NCBI GenBank assembly: GCA_964432885.1
Contig: CAYSPG010000001.1
Location: 1 to 64,000 of the forward strand
Origin: CAYSPG01 sp964432885
Lineage (GTDB): Bacteria; Bacteroidota; Bacteroidia; AKYH767-A; OLB10
DNA length: 64,000 nt
Direction of reading: 5' to 3'
Shown: one piece after another, positions 43,801-51,607 of the stretch
Numbering within the stretch: position 1 is the first letter of the stretch
Layout of the letters: each line of letters starts with the position of its first letter
Made by a program: the position numbers and the translations under genes
Notes under the pieces: model-generated
Database searches by the model: none
The model's input: only the letters and a program-made list of their open reading frames with translations
What the model was told of the DNA's origin: nothing

Positions 43801-44664
43801 TTTTCTGTAATAAACAACCAGCGTAATAAGTATAATTACCAGAGTGGCAATAACGGTAATAGAAGTATCTTGTTTAACACGCAACGCATTTTCAGCCGCG
43901 ATTTGAAAAGTGCCAAAAAAATCCAATGCATATTGAGAATAGTTTTTATTCCATCGGGCTTTAAAATCATTAAGCTTGTTGTACAGCAATACATTGTTTT
44001 GTGAATTGCCTGCTTCAAAATTTGTTTTGGCAGTAACAATGATTTTTGATTTGTCTTTTGAAAAAACAATACCGTCTTCAACCAACACTTCTTGTGTGTT
44101 ATTTACTTCGCCAAGTTCTTTAAAAAAGTTTCCGGTGATGAAAAGAGGATCGTTAAGGATAAATTTTTTTATAAATGCGCTGCCCGGTGAAGTTAACTGC
44201 CTGTATGCCGAAGCCACCGATTCGCGAATAGAATCGTTGATTAGTTTTTTTTCAATCTGATGGTAATAGGAAGTGTCAATAAGTACGGGAAAATGGTTGT
44301 AATAAAAAGTATATACTTCTTCTTCAACATCAGGGCGTGTTATTATAATATCAGTTAACAAATCGTCTGTTGAATGTGTAAGTACGGTTTTTAGCGTATC
44401 TAAAAGCTCAGCCAGCGAATCGGCATCGTAAACGGCAGGCACATTAACCGAAAAAACTACCTGGTTAATGATGTTTTTGGTTTCGATAAGTTTATTAAAC
44501 TGTTCAAACTCTTTTGCTTTAGGCAAAGAAGAAAAAATGCTCTCGTTTACCTGCAGTTTTGATATTCCGATGCCGCAAACGACAAAAAAGGCTACAAGGC
44601 AAACCAGAAAAGCAGCCTTATGCCGTACCCAAAAATCATTAAATTTTACAATGAAAGTTCCCAA
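40822..44664 (-). CDS. Trifunctional MMPL exporter / acyltransferase / methyltransferase fusion
   Basis: A 1280-residue three-part protein. Residues 1 to about 800 are an RND/MMPL-type exporter with two sets of membrane helices and large periplasmic loops. The segment to about 870 holds further hydrophobic helices. Residues about 880-1060 are a PlsC-type acyltransferase with NHSSFLD (near 893) and FPEGTRS (near 963). Residues about 1085-1280 are a class I methyltransferase with DIGCGYGYLP (near 1108) and 'GLDYDEEKI'. Such fusions are known from Bacteroidota flexirubin/aryl-polyene loci and would acylate, methylate and export the pigment. It is divergent from the ammonia-lyase gene across 87 bases and followed by two small unknown genes. 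Confidence 0.9.
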   Translation of the reverse strand: MGTFIVKFNDFWVRHKAAFLVCLVAFFVVCGIGISKLQVNESIFSSLPKAKEFEQFNKLIETKNIINQVVFSVNVPAVYDADSLAELLDTLKTVLTHSTDDLLTDIIITRPDVEEEVYTFYYNHFPVLIDTSYYHQIEKKLINDSIRESVASAYRQLTSPGSAFIKKFILNDPLFITGNFFKELGEVNNTQEVLVEDGIVFSKDKSKIIVTAKTNFEAGNSQNNVLLYNKLNDFKARWNKNYSQYALDFFGTFQIAAENALRVKQDTSITVIATLVIILITLVVYYRKILIPFYFLLPSVFGACLALGIIGFWRPQISAISLATSAVLIGIILDYSFHFFTHVRHTRSLNIAIKEMSAPLLTGSFTTITAFCALMFTNSQVLKDFGMFAAIALSAAAVFTLTGLPVILKITGFNYQSMPREFSFFNLPKVSGKFRFITLAVVGVLTVFFYQKSKNIKFDSDLDNLSYHTTDLKNKEEELTGINPKFEKKIYLFANDANYNYAAATNFAAYQKLVSLKKKNEIKSFVSAAPFYIPDSIKAKCELQWHLFWQQRKENMQTVSLHTADSLGISTAAFSNFYNWVNREYLTEQNADSLAARTGLDNLVDRSNGQTQFISTIVVSQKNLENVKAQLRAVNGIKIFDRSETASSMLTMVENDFNYLLLTSSLIVFCTMLLIYGRLEITLLTFLPMLISWIWILGIAAMANIQFNFVNVVIATFIFGLGDDYCIFVTDGLLNKYKFGKDSLNSFKSAIVLSAFSTLVGTGVLFFAKHPAIHSVAAISVLGIVTILFLSLVFQTTLFNFFVQHRIEKKKTPVSLFTFIYSVFEFTYFTVACLFFYVIGFVLLILPVPKKKKIYMLNCCISAFGWSVMYFDLHVKKQIFDKHNLDVSKPSIIIANHSSFLDILLMIMLNPKIVLMVKDWVYKSPLMGIFVRHAGYVYTETGAEQNLEIIKQRIADGYSIMIFPEGTRSEDGSIKRFHKGAFALAQQLQLDITPVLLQGVNYTLPKGEYLVKHGECNLKILPRIKHDDTTWGTTYQERTKSISGYFKDEHKKFTQQRETTAFLWDRVFQNYIYKGPVLEWYVRIKWKLEQKNFEHYNQLIANRKNITDIGCGYGYLPYYLHYKNEDRIITGLDYDEEKIAIAQNGFDKTTNLQFAQADITQYEFTEKQDVILLNDILHYLTAENQNLVLQKCADALTDDGLILIRDGITDLSHRHKNTKLTELFSTRIMGFNKNKNPLHFFNTEFIKTFAAKNNLSCQMHEQSKKTSNVLFVLIKNRLEL

Positions 44665-44720
44665 AAGGAATTAAAATGACGAAAGATTAAAAATTAAGCG
44701 CTCAAAAGTAAACAAAGTAT

Positions 44721-44728
44721 TATTTTTG
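44721..44728 (+). promoter_or_regulatory. Candidate -7 box for the ammonia-lyase gene
   Basis: TATTTTTG matches TAnnTTTG, 23 bases before the ATG at 44752, within the 87-base divergent region shared with the exporter fusion. No clear TTTG -33 element is seen at the expected distance, so the match is only moderate. Confidence 0.45.
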
Positions 44729-44751
44729 GCCACCTAAATCTGACTTTTATA

Positions 44752-46281
44752 ATGAACATGCTTTCGCTGAAGGAGATTGAAGATTACGTTTTTGAGAAAA
44801 AGAAATTTACGGTTAATACAGAAATTTTAGAAAAAGTTTCGGAGTCATTTAACTTTTTATCCGGGTTTCATAGAGACAAAGTGATATATGGTATCAATAC
44901 CGGCTTTGGCCCTATGGCTCAGTTTAAGGTTGAAAACGGTGAATTGCTTCAACTGCAATACAATTTGATAAGAAGCCACAGCAGTGGTATTGGCAATGCA
45001 CTAAATGAAACGTATGCAAGGGCTGTGGTACTTGCTCGCATCAATAATTTTTTGCAGGGCAATTCAGGTGTTAATCCTGATGTGGTATCGCAGCTTGTTC
45101 AGTTTTTAAATTTAGAAGTATCACCCGAAATTTTTGAACACGGTGGAGTAGGGGCAAGTGGTGATTTGGTGCAGCTTGCTCATCTTGGCTTAAACCTTAT
45201 TGGCGAAGGCTATGTGTACGATGGCGGTATTCGCAAAAAAACAGAAGTAGTACTAGAAAACAAAAAAATAAAACCACTTCAGCTTACACTGCGCGATGGG
45301 CTTGCTATAATTAACGGCACTTCCTGCATGACAGGCATGGGTGCCGTAAATATTATTTATGCAAACCGGCTTGTTGATTGGGCTATTGCTGCATCATCCA
45401 TCATTAACGAAGTGGTTGAATCGTTTGATGATTCTTTTTCAAAAAGCCTAAACGATGTAAAACTGCATAATGGGCAGCGCGATGTAGCCAAAAAAATGAG
45501 ATTGTTTTTAAAAGACAGCTCATTGATACGTGATAGAAAAGAACTTTTTGAAGATGCCCATGAAATGCAGCGCAGCGAATTCAAAAATAAAATTCAGGAA
45601 TATTATTCTATTCGCTGCGTGCCTCAGATAATTGGCCCTATTGCCGATACACTTGATTATGCCGCACGTGTAATTGAAAACGAGATAAACTCAACCAACG
45701 ATAACCCAGTGGTGGTTCCGTCTGAAAACAATGTTTTTCATGGTGGAAATTTTCATGGCGATTATGTATCGCTTGAAATGGATAAAGTAAAACTTGCGGT
45801 AACAAAGCTATCGGTGCTTGCCGAGCGGCAGCTAAACTTTTTAATGAATCCAAGGCTTAACAATAAGTTTCCTGCGTTTTTAAACAGCCGCAAATTGGGA
45901 TTAAACTTTGGATTACAAGGAATGCAGTTTACAGCTACAAGCACCACTGCCGAAAATCAGTCGTTAAGCAATTCGGTTTATGTTCACAGCATACCAAACA
46001 ACAACGATAACCAGGATGTTGTAAGCATGGGAACAAACAGTGCTGTGATTGCAAAAAAAGTAATAGAAAATTCGTTTCAGGTAATGGCAGTGCTTATGAT
46101 TGCTGTAAGCCAGGCAATAGATTTATTACCCGATGCTGAAAAAAGTAAACTCTCAACAAAAACAAAAAAACTACAACAAATTATTCGTAGCAAAGCATCC
46201 TTTATTGAAGAAGACAAAGTACAATCCGAAATAATAAAGGATGTGATGGTGATGATGAAAGAAAATAAATTTCCACTTTAA
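44752..46281 (+). CDS. Tyrosine/histidine ammonia-lyase-like enzyme
   Basis: A 509-residue aromatic amino-acid ammonia-lyase. The MIO prosthetic group should form from Ala135-Ser136-Gly137 in GGVGASGDLV. Tyr46 in 'YGINTGFGPM' is the conserved catalytic tyrosine, and 'NNDNQDVVSMG' and 'NSTNDNP'-type segments are present. The residues 'YNLIRSHSSG' near 70-79 resemble tyrosine ammonia-lyases of Bacteroidota such as that from Flavobacterium johnsoniae, where the same His is used. It would deaminate tyrosine to 4-hydroxycinnamate, the flexirubin starter unit. It is followed by a ketoreductase and a ketosynthase in the same direction. The assignment to tyrosine rather than histidine is by similarity. 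Confidence 0.87.
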   Translation: MNMLSLKEIEDYVFEKKKFTVNTEILEKVSESFNFLSGFHRDKVIYGINTGFGPMAQFKVENGELLQLQYNLIRSHSSGIGNALNETYARAVVLARINNFLQGNSGVNPDVVSQLVQFLNLEVSPEIFEHGGVGASGDLVQLAHLGLNLIGEGYVYDGGIRKKTEVVLENKKIKPLQLTLRDGLAIINGTSCMTGMGAVNIIYANRLVDWAIAASSIINEVVESFDDSFSKSLNDVKLHNGQRDVAKKMRLFLKDSSLIRDRKELFEDAHEMQRSEFKNKIQEYYSIRCVPQIIGPIADTLDYAARVIENEINSTNDNPVVVPSENNVFHGGNFHGDYVSLEMDKVKLAVTKLSVLAERQLNFLMNPRLNNKFPAFLNSRKLGLNFGLQGMQFTATSTTAENQSLSNSVYVHSIPNNNDNQDVVSMGTNSAVIAKKVIENSFQVMAVLMIAVSQAIDLLPDAEKSKLSTKTKKLQQIIRSKASFIEEDKVQSEIIKDVMVMMKENKFPL

Positions 46282-46347
46282 TGTCATCCACAAATTATGA
46301 ATTTGTACGAATATACGAATAGCACAAAGTAGTTTAAAACATCACTG

Positions 46348-46375
46348 TGTAAACTTTAAACCTTAAACTTCAAAC
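46348..46375. repeat. NNNAAAC heptamer array before the ketoreductase
   Basis: Four phased seven-base units, TGTAAAC TTTAAAC CTTAAAC TTCAAAC, end seven bases before the ATG at 46383. The units diverge at the first three positions and keep AAAC. This is one of several heptamer arrays near start codons in the window. Confidence 0.65.
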
Positions 46376-46382
46376 TCATTTC

Positions 46383-47114
46383 ATGAATTGTGCACTTGTT
46401 ACAGGCGCTTCACGCGGATTAGGAAAAGCAATTGCATTGCAACTTGCAAAAGATCACGGCTTATATATTTTAATTAATTACTCAGGCAACAAAGTTGCTG
46501 CCGAACAAACTTTAAGCGAATTAAAATCGCAAGGCGGAAATGGAGAACTGCTTCAATTTAACGTGCAGAATAAAACAGAAGTGGATGCTGCATTAAACGA
46601 ATGGAAAAAAAATAATACGGATAAATACATACACGTATTGGTTAACAATGCAGGAATAAATAAAGATGGTTTGTTTATGTGGATGCCCGAAAAAGATTGG
46701 GATAGCGTGCTGGATGTTTCGGTAAAAGGATGGTACAACACTACACAGAATATTGTGCAGGACATGTTGCGCAAGCGCAAAGGCAGAGTGATAAACATTG
46801 TTTCGTTATCAGGATTAAAAGGCGTGCCGGGGCAAACAAATTATTCGGCAGCAAAAGGTGCAGTAATAGGAGCTACCAAAGCACTTGCACAGGAAGTGGC
46901 ACGAAGAAACATTACGGTAAATGCAATTGCACCGGGTTTTATCGAAACTGATATGACAGAAGGATTAAACAAAGAAGAACTTTCAAAACTTGTTCCGGTA
47001 AACCGTTTTGGCAAACCCGAAGAAGTAGCGCATCTTGTAAGTTTTATTGCATCAGAAAAATCGGCATACATAACTGGTGAGGTGATTAATATAAATGGGG
47101 GGATATATTCTTAA
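46383..47114 (+). CDS. FabG-like 3-oxoacyl-ACP reductase
   Basis: A 243-residue short-chain dehydrogenase/reductase. The cofactor motif is TGASRGLGKA (residues 7-16), followed by 'LVNNAGINKDG' with the NNAG motif (88-91). The catalytic serine is probably Ser141 in 'INIVSLSG'; Tyr154 and Lys158 (YSAAK) complete the catalytic set. The end 'AYITGEVININGGIYS' is typical of FabG. In this position, between the ammonia-lyase and a ketosynthase, it should reduce the beta-keto group on the growing pigment polyene. The housekeeping fabG is probably elsewhere. Translation starts seven bases after a heptamer array. Confidence 0.9.
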   Translation: MNCALVTGASRGLGKAIALQLAKDHGLYILINYSGNKVAAEQTLSELKSQGGNGELLQFNVQNKTEVDAALNEWKKNNTDKYIHVLVNNAGINKDGLFMWMPEKDWDSVLDVSVKGWYNTTQNIVQDMLRKRKGRVINIVSLSGLKGVPGQTNYSAAKGAVIGATKALAQEVARRNITVNAIAPGFIETDMTEGLNKEELSKLVPVNRFGKPEEVAHLVSFIASEKSAYITGEVININGGIYS

Positions 47115-47122
47115 ATAAAATT

Positions 47123-47213
47123 ACGATTTTAGATTTGCGATTTTGTGTTTTTCAATCATAAGCTCAATTCGCAATTCGCAAATCGTAATTCGTAAATCAT
47201 AAATCGTAAATCA
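47123..47213. repeat. Inverted pair of heptamer arrays between ketoreductase and ketosynthase
   Basis: The left array reads ACGATTT TAGATTT GCGATTT TGTGTTT (47123-47150). The right array, of seven units of type YAAWTCR (47165-47213), is its inverse and ends two bases before the TTG start at 47216. The two arrays can pair into a long imperfect hairpin. The last units contain an in-frame TAA just before the start. Confidence 0.75.
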
Positions 47214-47215
47214 AA

Positions 47216-48433
47216 TTGGAAAGAAGAGTAGTTATAACCGGACTAGGAATTTATTCATGCATTGGTAAATCGCTTGATGAGGTTCGTGACTCATTGTATG
47301 CCGGCAAAAGCGGAATTATTTATCAGCAGGAGCGAAAAGATTTTGGCTACCGCAGTGCGCTTACAGGATTTGTAGATGAGCCGGATTTAAAACCATTTTT
47401 GGGAAGACGCGAACGCATTGGAATGCACCAGCCGGCCATGTATGCTTTTATGGCAACTAAAGATGCATTAGAGCAATCAAAACTTGATGTTGACTTTTTA
47501 GACAAAAACGAAACCGGAATAATTTATGGTAACGATAGCACAGCAGGCAGTGTTGCCGAAACAGTAGATAAAGCGCGCATAAAAAAAGACAACACCTTAA
47601 TTGGCAGCGGTGATATTTTTCATAACATGAACTGTACCGTTAACATGAATCTTTCCACTATTTTTAAACTTAAAGGAATAAATTTTACGCTTGCAGCGGC
47701 TTGTGCTTCTGGTTCGCACAGTATTGGTATGGCGTTTTTGATGATACGGCAGGGATTGCAGGACAGAATTATTTGTGGTGGCGCTCAGGAAATAAACAAA
47801 TACACCATGGGCAGTTTTGATGGCCTTAGTGCATTTAGCATTCGCGAAAGCGAACCCACAAAAGCATCGCGCCCGTTTGATAAAAGCCGTGATGGGCTGG
47901 TACCATCAGGCGGTGCTGCCACTGTTATTTTAGAAGATTACGAAACTGCGGTTAAAAGAAATGCTCCCATACTTGCCGAAGTTGTTGGTTACGGTTTTAG
48001 TAGCAATGGCGATCATATTTCAAACCCAAATTACGATGGACAATTTCGTTCGCTTAACATGGCGTTAAAACAATCAGGTGTAAAAGCAAACGAGATTGAC
48101 TACATAAATGCACATGCAACATCAACACCTGTTGGTGATAAAATTGAAGCTACAGTACTACACGATGTTTTAGGTGAAACCATTCCGGTAAGCAGCACCA
48201 AAAGTATGACAGGGCATGAATGTTGGATGGCAGGCGCCAGCGAAATTGTTTACAGCATGTTGATGATGCAACACAGTTTTATTGCACCCAATATTAATTT
48301 TGAACAGTTGGATGACGATGCACCGCACATCAATGTGATAAACCAAACGAAAGAACAAAATATAAATTGCTTTTTATCAAACTCATTTGGCTTTGGCGGC
48401 ACAAATTCTTCGTTGATTATCCGAAAAGTGTAG
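47216..48433 (+). CDS. Beta-ketoacyl-ACP synthase of the pigment pathway
   Basis: A 405-residue condensing enzyme of the FabF type. The Cys-His-His triad is complete: Cys163 in AAACASGSH, His300 in INAHATSTP and His334 in SMTGHECWM. It therefore should be a true ketosynthase rather than an inactive chain-length factor. No ATG is available; the start is TTG, preceded in frame by ATC and then a stop within the heptamer array. The sequence MERRVVITGLG matches the usual FabF start, which supports TTG. It is the last gene of the ammonia-lyase/ketoreductase/ketosynthase group. No acyl-carrier or chain-length-factor gene follows; the next gene is an unrelated YkgJ on the other strand. Confidence 0.9.
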   Translation: MERRVVITGLGIYSCIGKSLDEVRDSLYAGKSGIIYQQERKDFGYRSALTGFVDEPDLKPFLGRRERIGMHQPAMYAFMATKDALEQSKLDVDFLDKNETGIIYGNDSTAGSVAETVDKARIKKDNTLIGSGDIFHNMNCTVNMNLSTIFKLKGINFTLAAACASGSHSIGMAFLMIRQGLQDRIICGGAQEINKYTMGSFDGLSAFSIRESEPTKASRPFDKSRDGLVPSGGAATVILEDYETAVKRNAPILAEVVGYGFSSNGDHISNPNYDGQFRSLNMALKQSGVKANEIDYINAHATSTPVGDKIEATVLHDVLGETIPVSSTKSMTGHECWMAGASEIVYSMLMMQHSFIAPNINFEQLDDDAPHINVINQTKEQNINCFLSNSFGFGGTNSSLIIRKV

Positions 48434-48458
48434 CAATTGTTATTGCTGTAATACACAG

Positions 48459-48950
48459 TCAAAGGTCGGATTCTTTTAACTTTTGCACCACCGTAGCAAC
48501 AGCCGGGCAAACCATTGTATTAAGATAAGTTAAGTCCATTATCTGAGAAATATTTTTGCGCTCCATATGCGGATACTCTCTGCATGCCCGTGGTCTTTCA
48601 TCATAAATTGTACAGTAGTTGTCAATACCCAAAAAAGGGCAAGGTGCAGTGTTAAGTACCCAGTGGCTATCGCTATCCATGTGTAGATATTTCTGGGTAA
48701 AGTCTCCCGGTTTAATTTTTAGATGCTTTGCTATCCGTTCAATATCTACATCTCTAAAAATTGGGCTTGTGGTTTTACAACAATTTGCGCAGTTAAGGCA
48801 TGAGTTTTCATTAAAATAATCATTATTACCAGTAGAAAATAAGTTATCAAGATTGGCTGGCGCTTTCCGTTTTAATCGTTCAAGAAATTTTTTGTTCTCT
48901 TTTTTTTCAGCATTTGCTTTTTCAAGAGCCTTTAACATTTTTGATTGCAT
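48459..48950 (-). CDS. YkgJ-family cysteine cluster protein
   Basis: A 163-residue cytosolic protein with the Cys pattern of the YkgJ family: Cys51, Cys54, Cys57 and Cys58 in CLNCANCC, then Cys104 (TAPCPF), Cys113 and Cys123. The family probably binds zinc or an iron-sulfur cluster; the function is not known. The N-terminus is charged and helical. The start (48950) is only four bases from a TATTTTTG box on the minus strand with a TTG at 21 bases further upstream, so its mRNA may be leaderless. It converges on the ketosynthase gene. Confidence 0.88.
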   Translation of the reverse strand: MQSKMLKALEKANAEKKENKKFLERLKRKAPANLDNLFSTGNNDYFNENSCLNCANCCKTTSPIFRDVDIERIAKHLKIKPGDFTQKYLHMDSDSHWVLNTAPCPFLGIDNYCTIYDERPRACREYPHMERKNISQIMDLTYLNTMVCPAVATVVQKLKESDL

Positions 48951-48954
48951 GATG

Positions 48955-48986
48955 CAAAAATAAAATGAAATTTACTTTTACATCAA
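48955..48986 (-). promoter_or_regulatory. Predicted promoter for ykgJ-like gene, leaderless
   Basis: On the minus strand TTG (48984-48986) and TATTTTTG (48955-48962) are 21 bases apart, matching the Bacteroidota consensus. The -7 box ends four bases before the ATG at 48948-48950, so transcription should start at or within the start codon. Confidence 0.5.
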
Positions 48987-49096
48987 TTTTTATTTTAGTT
49001 GCTATTGTGTGCGGAATTAATTTGTGTTAAGATTTTTTTTGACCACAAACACAAATATTACTTTTACAATCAATTTATTTCTATAAATATAATACC

Positions 49097-49531
49097 ATGC
49101 GTCAACTAATTTCATCAGGAGCAATGTGGGAAAACATTGTTGCCTATTCACGTGCTGTAAAAACAGGAAACGTAATTGAAGTGTCAGGCACGGTTGCTGT
49201 CAATGGCGAAAATGTTGTTGGAGAAAATGATATGTATGCGCAGGCTAAATTTATTTTTGAAAAAATAGAGGACACATTACAAAAGGGCGGGGCCGAAATG
49301 AAACATGTAGTACGCACACGCATGTATGTAACCGATATTAGCCTTTGGCAGCAAGCTGCACAAGCACATGCAGAATTTTTTAGCAACATTAAACCAGCTA
49401 CCACTATGGTTGAGGTAAATGCTCTTATTGATAGTCGATTTTTAATTGAGATAGAAGCAACTGCCATTATTGACGAAGAATACTATAAGAGTAAATCCAA
49501 ATTTTTTACGGCAGGAAAACCCTCAATGTGA
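49097..49531 (+). CDS. Rid-family protein (YjgF/YER057c/UK114), non-RidA type
   Basis: A 144-residue member of the Rid family of reactive-intermediate deaminases. It has the family segments 'NVIEVSGTVAV', 'QAKFIFEKIEDTLQKGGAEMKHVVRTRMYVTD' and 'FLIEIEATAI' with the late Glu. In the position where RidA has P-A-R-S with the catalytic Arg, this protein has PATT, so that Arg is missing. It therefore resembles the other Rid subgroups, whose reactions are unknown. There is no signal peptide. A TTTG followed by TACTTTTA upstream may be its promoter. It is monocistronic between ykgJ and a GNAT gene on the other strand. Confidence 0.85.
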   Translation: MRQLISSGAMWENIVAYSRAVKTGNVIEVSGTVAVNGENVVGENDMYAQAKFIFEKIEDTLQKGGAEMKHVVRTRMYVTDISLWQQAAQAHAEFFSNIKPATTMVEVNALIDSRFLIEIEATAIIDEEYYKSKSKFFTAGKPSM

Positions 49532-49545
49532 TTTAAATTAATGAT

Positions 49546-50031
49546 TCAACTTTCCTGCCTCAAATTTTTTTGCATGGAATAATGTTGTATTTGATCAAAA
49601 AGCAAAAAAGTTTTTTCAATCATTTGGTACCCGTTTCGCTTGTAAAAAGATACAGCCTTTTCACGCGCCTGTAGAAAAATTGTTTTTATTCCTAATTCCT
49701 TTGCACGCACTTCAAAATAGGCAAGCATAATATCACCTAAATGCATCCCTTGATAATTTGAGTGCACACCCATGTAACGTATCTGCGCTTCACTGGCCGA
49801 ATTTAATTGCAGGCGACAAACACCAATTACTTCATCGTTGAAAAGCAAACAAACATGTTGGCTTGTTTTGTCTCCCTCATCTTGCTCACTGCCTTTAGGT
49901 TGATTCCATGGTTTGCGCAAAACCTCGTATCGCAGTGTAAAATATTTTTCAAAATCCGCGTTGGTTTCGGGCACAGCAAGCAACAATTTTTTTCCTGTGG
50001 ATTTAATAATATGCTCGCTAACCGGTTTCAT
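49546..50031 (-). CDS. GNAT-family N-acetyltransferase
   Basis: A 161-residue acetyltransferase of the GNAT fold. The acetyl-CoA-binding segment is 'QIRYMGVHSNYQGMHLGDIMLAYFE', and the later strand 'IKTIFLQAREKAVSFYKRNGYQMIEK' carries the usual C-terminal N-G-Y pattern. The first part has 'RYEVLRKPWNQPKGSE', which resembles the ElaA/YjcF group (R-Y-x-V-x-R-x). The substrate is unknown. It starts 23 bases after the exonuclease-GIY-YIG gene's stop, on the same strand, so it could be its operon partner. Confidence 0.82.
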   Translation of the reverse strand: MKPVSEHIIKSTGKKLLLAVPETNADFEKYFTLRYEVLRKPWNQPKGSEQDEGDKTSQHVCLLFNDEVIGVCRLQLNSASEAQIRYMGVHSNYQGMHLGDIMLAYFEVRAKELGIKTIFLQAREKAVSFYKRNGYQMIEKTFLLFDQIQHYSMQKNLRQES

Positions 50032-50054
50032 TTTTTTAAAAACATAATAAAAAA

Positions 50055-51422
50055 TTAGTTGCTTAATAAAGAATTCTTTAAAGGAATTATTTTCCTGTAT
50101 TTTTTTCTGCTGACAAATGAATTGAAAACACGTAACATGTCTTCTGACATATTAAAATAAATAAGCCGTTCTGATAAGTCTTCAATGGAAATTTGCTCGT
50201 CAACATTAAAATAGGTGTAACCAAGTTTTCCTTTGCAATAAACAACGGCTGTTTTTTCGTAATAATTTTTTCCTTTGTCAATTACAATTACTTCCTCAGT
50301 ATCTGTTTTTATTGAACTCAAAAAATGAATTGCCCGCTCATTGTAATCTTCAAATGTTTCGATTTTGGTACATGCACCAAAGCAAATTTTTGTTTGATTT
50401 AAAAAGCACGAGCTGTTTGTTCGCTCAAGTTTATTTATGCTTGCGCACAGGTTGTAAAGTTTTGTGTTTTCATATAAAAATTCCTCAGCAGCTTTTTTTG
50501 ATTTAAAAGTACGCAGTGGCACATCATCTCCTTTTATTTCATCAACATAAAAGCTATGATAGCTTCCGTTTGATAGGAAACTAAATAATCCAAATAGGGC
50601 AGGCGATTTACCGGCACGGTTAAAAAAGGGTAATTGTTTTTTTATTTCCTGAAGTTCGATTAAACAGGCAAGCAACTCATTACCTGTTTCTGTATATGTA
50701 ACCGAATCTATTAATGATTTAAATTTTTCTGATTTATACGAACGCTTATTCAGATGCTGCGCTACTCTTTTACGAATGTTATTTGCCTTTCCTATATAAA
50801 AAACTTTTTTGTCCTTGTCATGGAAAAAATAAACTCCGTGTGTTTCGGGTAAATTTTCGAGCAAGTGATGGGGAAGTTGGTGCTCCTTAATTTTGGGAAT
50901 AGTGTAATTCTTAATGGTTTCAATTCCGGCTTTACGAATCAGCAAATCTAAAATTTGAGCAGCAGCATTGGCATCGTTAAGTGCACGGTGGTGTTTTTCA
51001 AGTTTAACTCCCAAACTTTTACTCAGTGTACCTAAACTATAGGAGCCAAAACCCGGAAAAATTTTTCGACTCATAGTACACGTACAAATCTTTTCAGAAG
51101 AATATTTAATTCCACAGCGTTTAAATTCATTTAGCAAGTGTCCGTAATCAAACGATACGTTATGAGCAACAAAAATTCTATTTTCAAAAAGCGAAAGCAA
51201 ATTACCTGCTACTTCTGAAAATATGGGCGCGTTTTCAACCATTTGGTTGGTAATTCCAGTAAGGTTGGTTATAAAAGAAGGTATATAGCTTTCTGGGTTT
51301 ATCAGCGTTGAATAATGGTTTGTAATTTTTTCGCCATCATGTATCACAACTGCTACCTCTGTTATCCGGCTTCCCTGTGCAAGGCTTCCACCTGTAGTTT
51401 CTATGTCAACAATAGCAAACAA
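50055..51422 (-). CDS. DEDDh exonuclease fused to a GIY-YIG domain
   Basis: A 455-residue two-domain nuclease. Residues about 1-165 are a DnaQ-like 3'-5' exonuclease with Asp6 and Glu8 in IVDIETTGG, 'HNVSFDYGHL' and 'HRALNDANAA'. Residues about 195-280 are a UvrC-type GIY-YIG domain with 'HGVYFFHDKDKKVFYIGKANNIRKRV'. The rest (about 290-455) has cysteines (for example 'CFGACTKIE') and resembles the C-terminal part of UvrC-like (Cho) proteins. Fusions of DnaQ exonuclease and UvrC-like nuclease are common in Bacteroidota and may take part in DNA repair. Complete, and adjacent to a GNAT gene on the same strand. Confidence 0.9.
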   Translation of the reverse strand: MFAIVDIETTGGSLAQGSRITEVAVVIHDGEKITNHYSTLINPESYIPSFITNLTGITNQMVENAPIFSEVAGNLLSLFENRIFVAHNVSFDYGHLLNEFKRCGIKYSSEKICTCTMSRKIFPGFGSYSLGTLSKSLGVKLEKHHRALNDANAAAQILDLLIRKAGIETIKNYTIPKIKEHQLPHHLLENLPETHGVYFFHDKDKKVFYIGKANNIRKRVAQHLNKRSYKSEKFKSLIDSVTYTETGNELLACLIELQEIKKQLPFFNRAGKSPALFGLFSFLSNGSYHSFYVDEIKGDDVPLRTFKSKKAAEEFLYENTKLYNLCASINKLERTNSSCFLNQTKICFGACTKIETFEDYNERAIHFLSSIKTDTEEVIVIDKGKNYYEKTAVVYCKGKLGYTYFNVDEQISIEDLSERLIYFNMSEDMLRVFNSFVSRKKYRKIIPLKNSLLSN

Positions 51423-51607
51423 CCTAATGTATTTTTAGTATTTATAATTCAATTTGCTCGGCAGCGAAAATACACCTTTCAAAAAAAACGAAATCAATTC
51501 TTTTTAACGAAAAAACGTGCGTATGCTTATATTAATCGCACTTATTACTTTCTTTATCAAAACATGTTTTTTATAACGTACTTCGTTTAGGTTTTTAAAT
51601 CAAAAAC

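Noticed and set aside
47123..47213. Regular repeats that might be taken for a CRISPR array
   Set aside because: The units are seven bases and contiguous without spacers; no cas gene is in the window.
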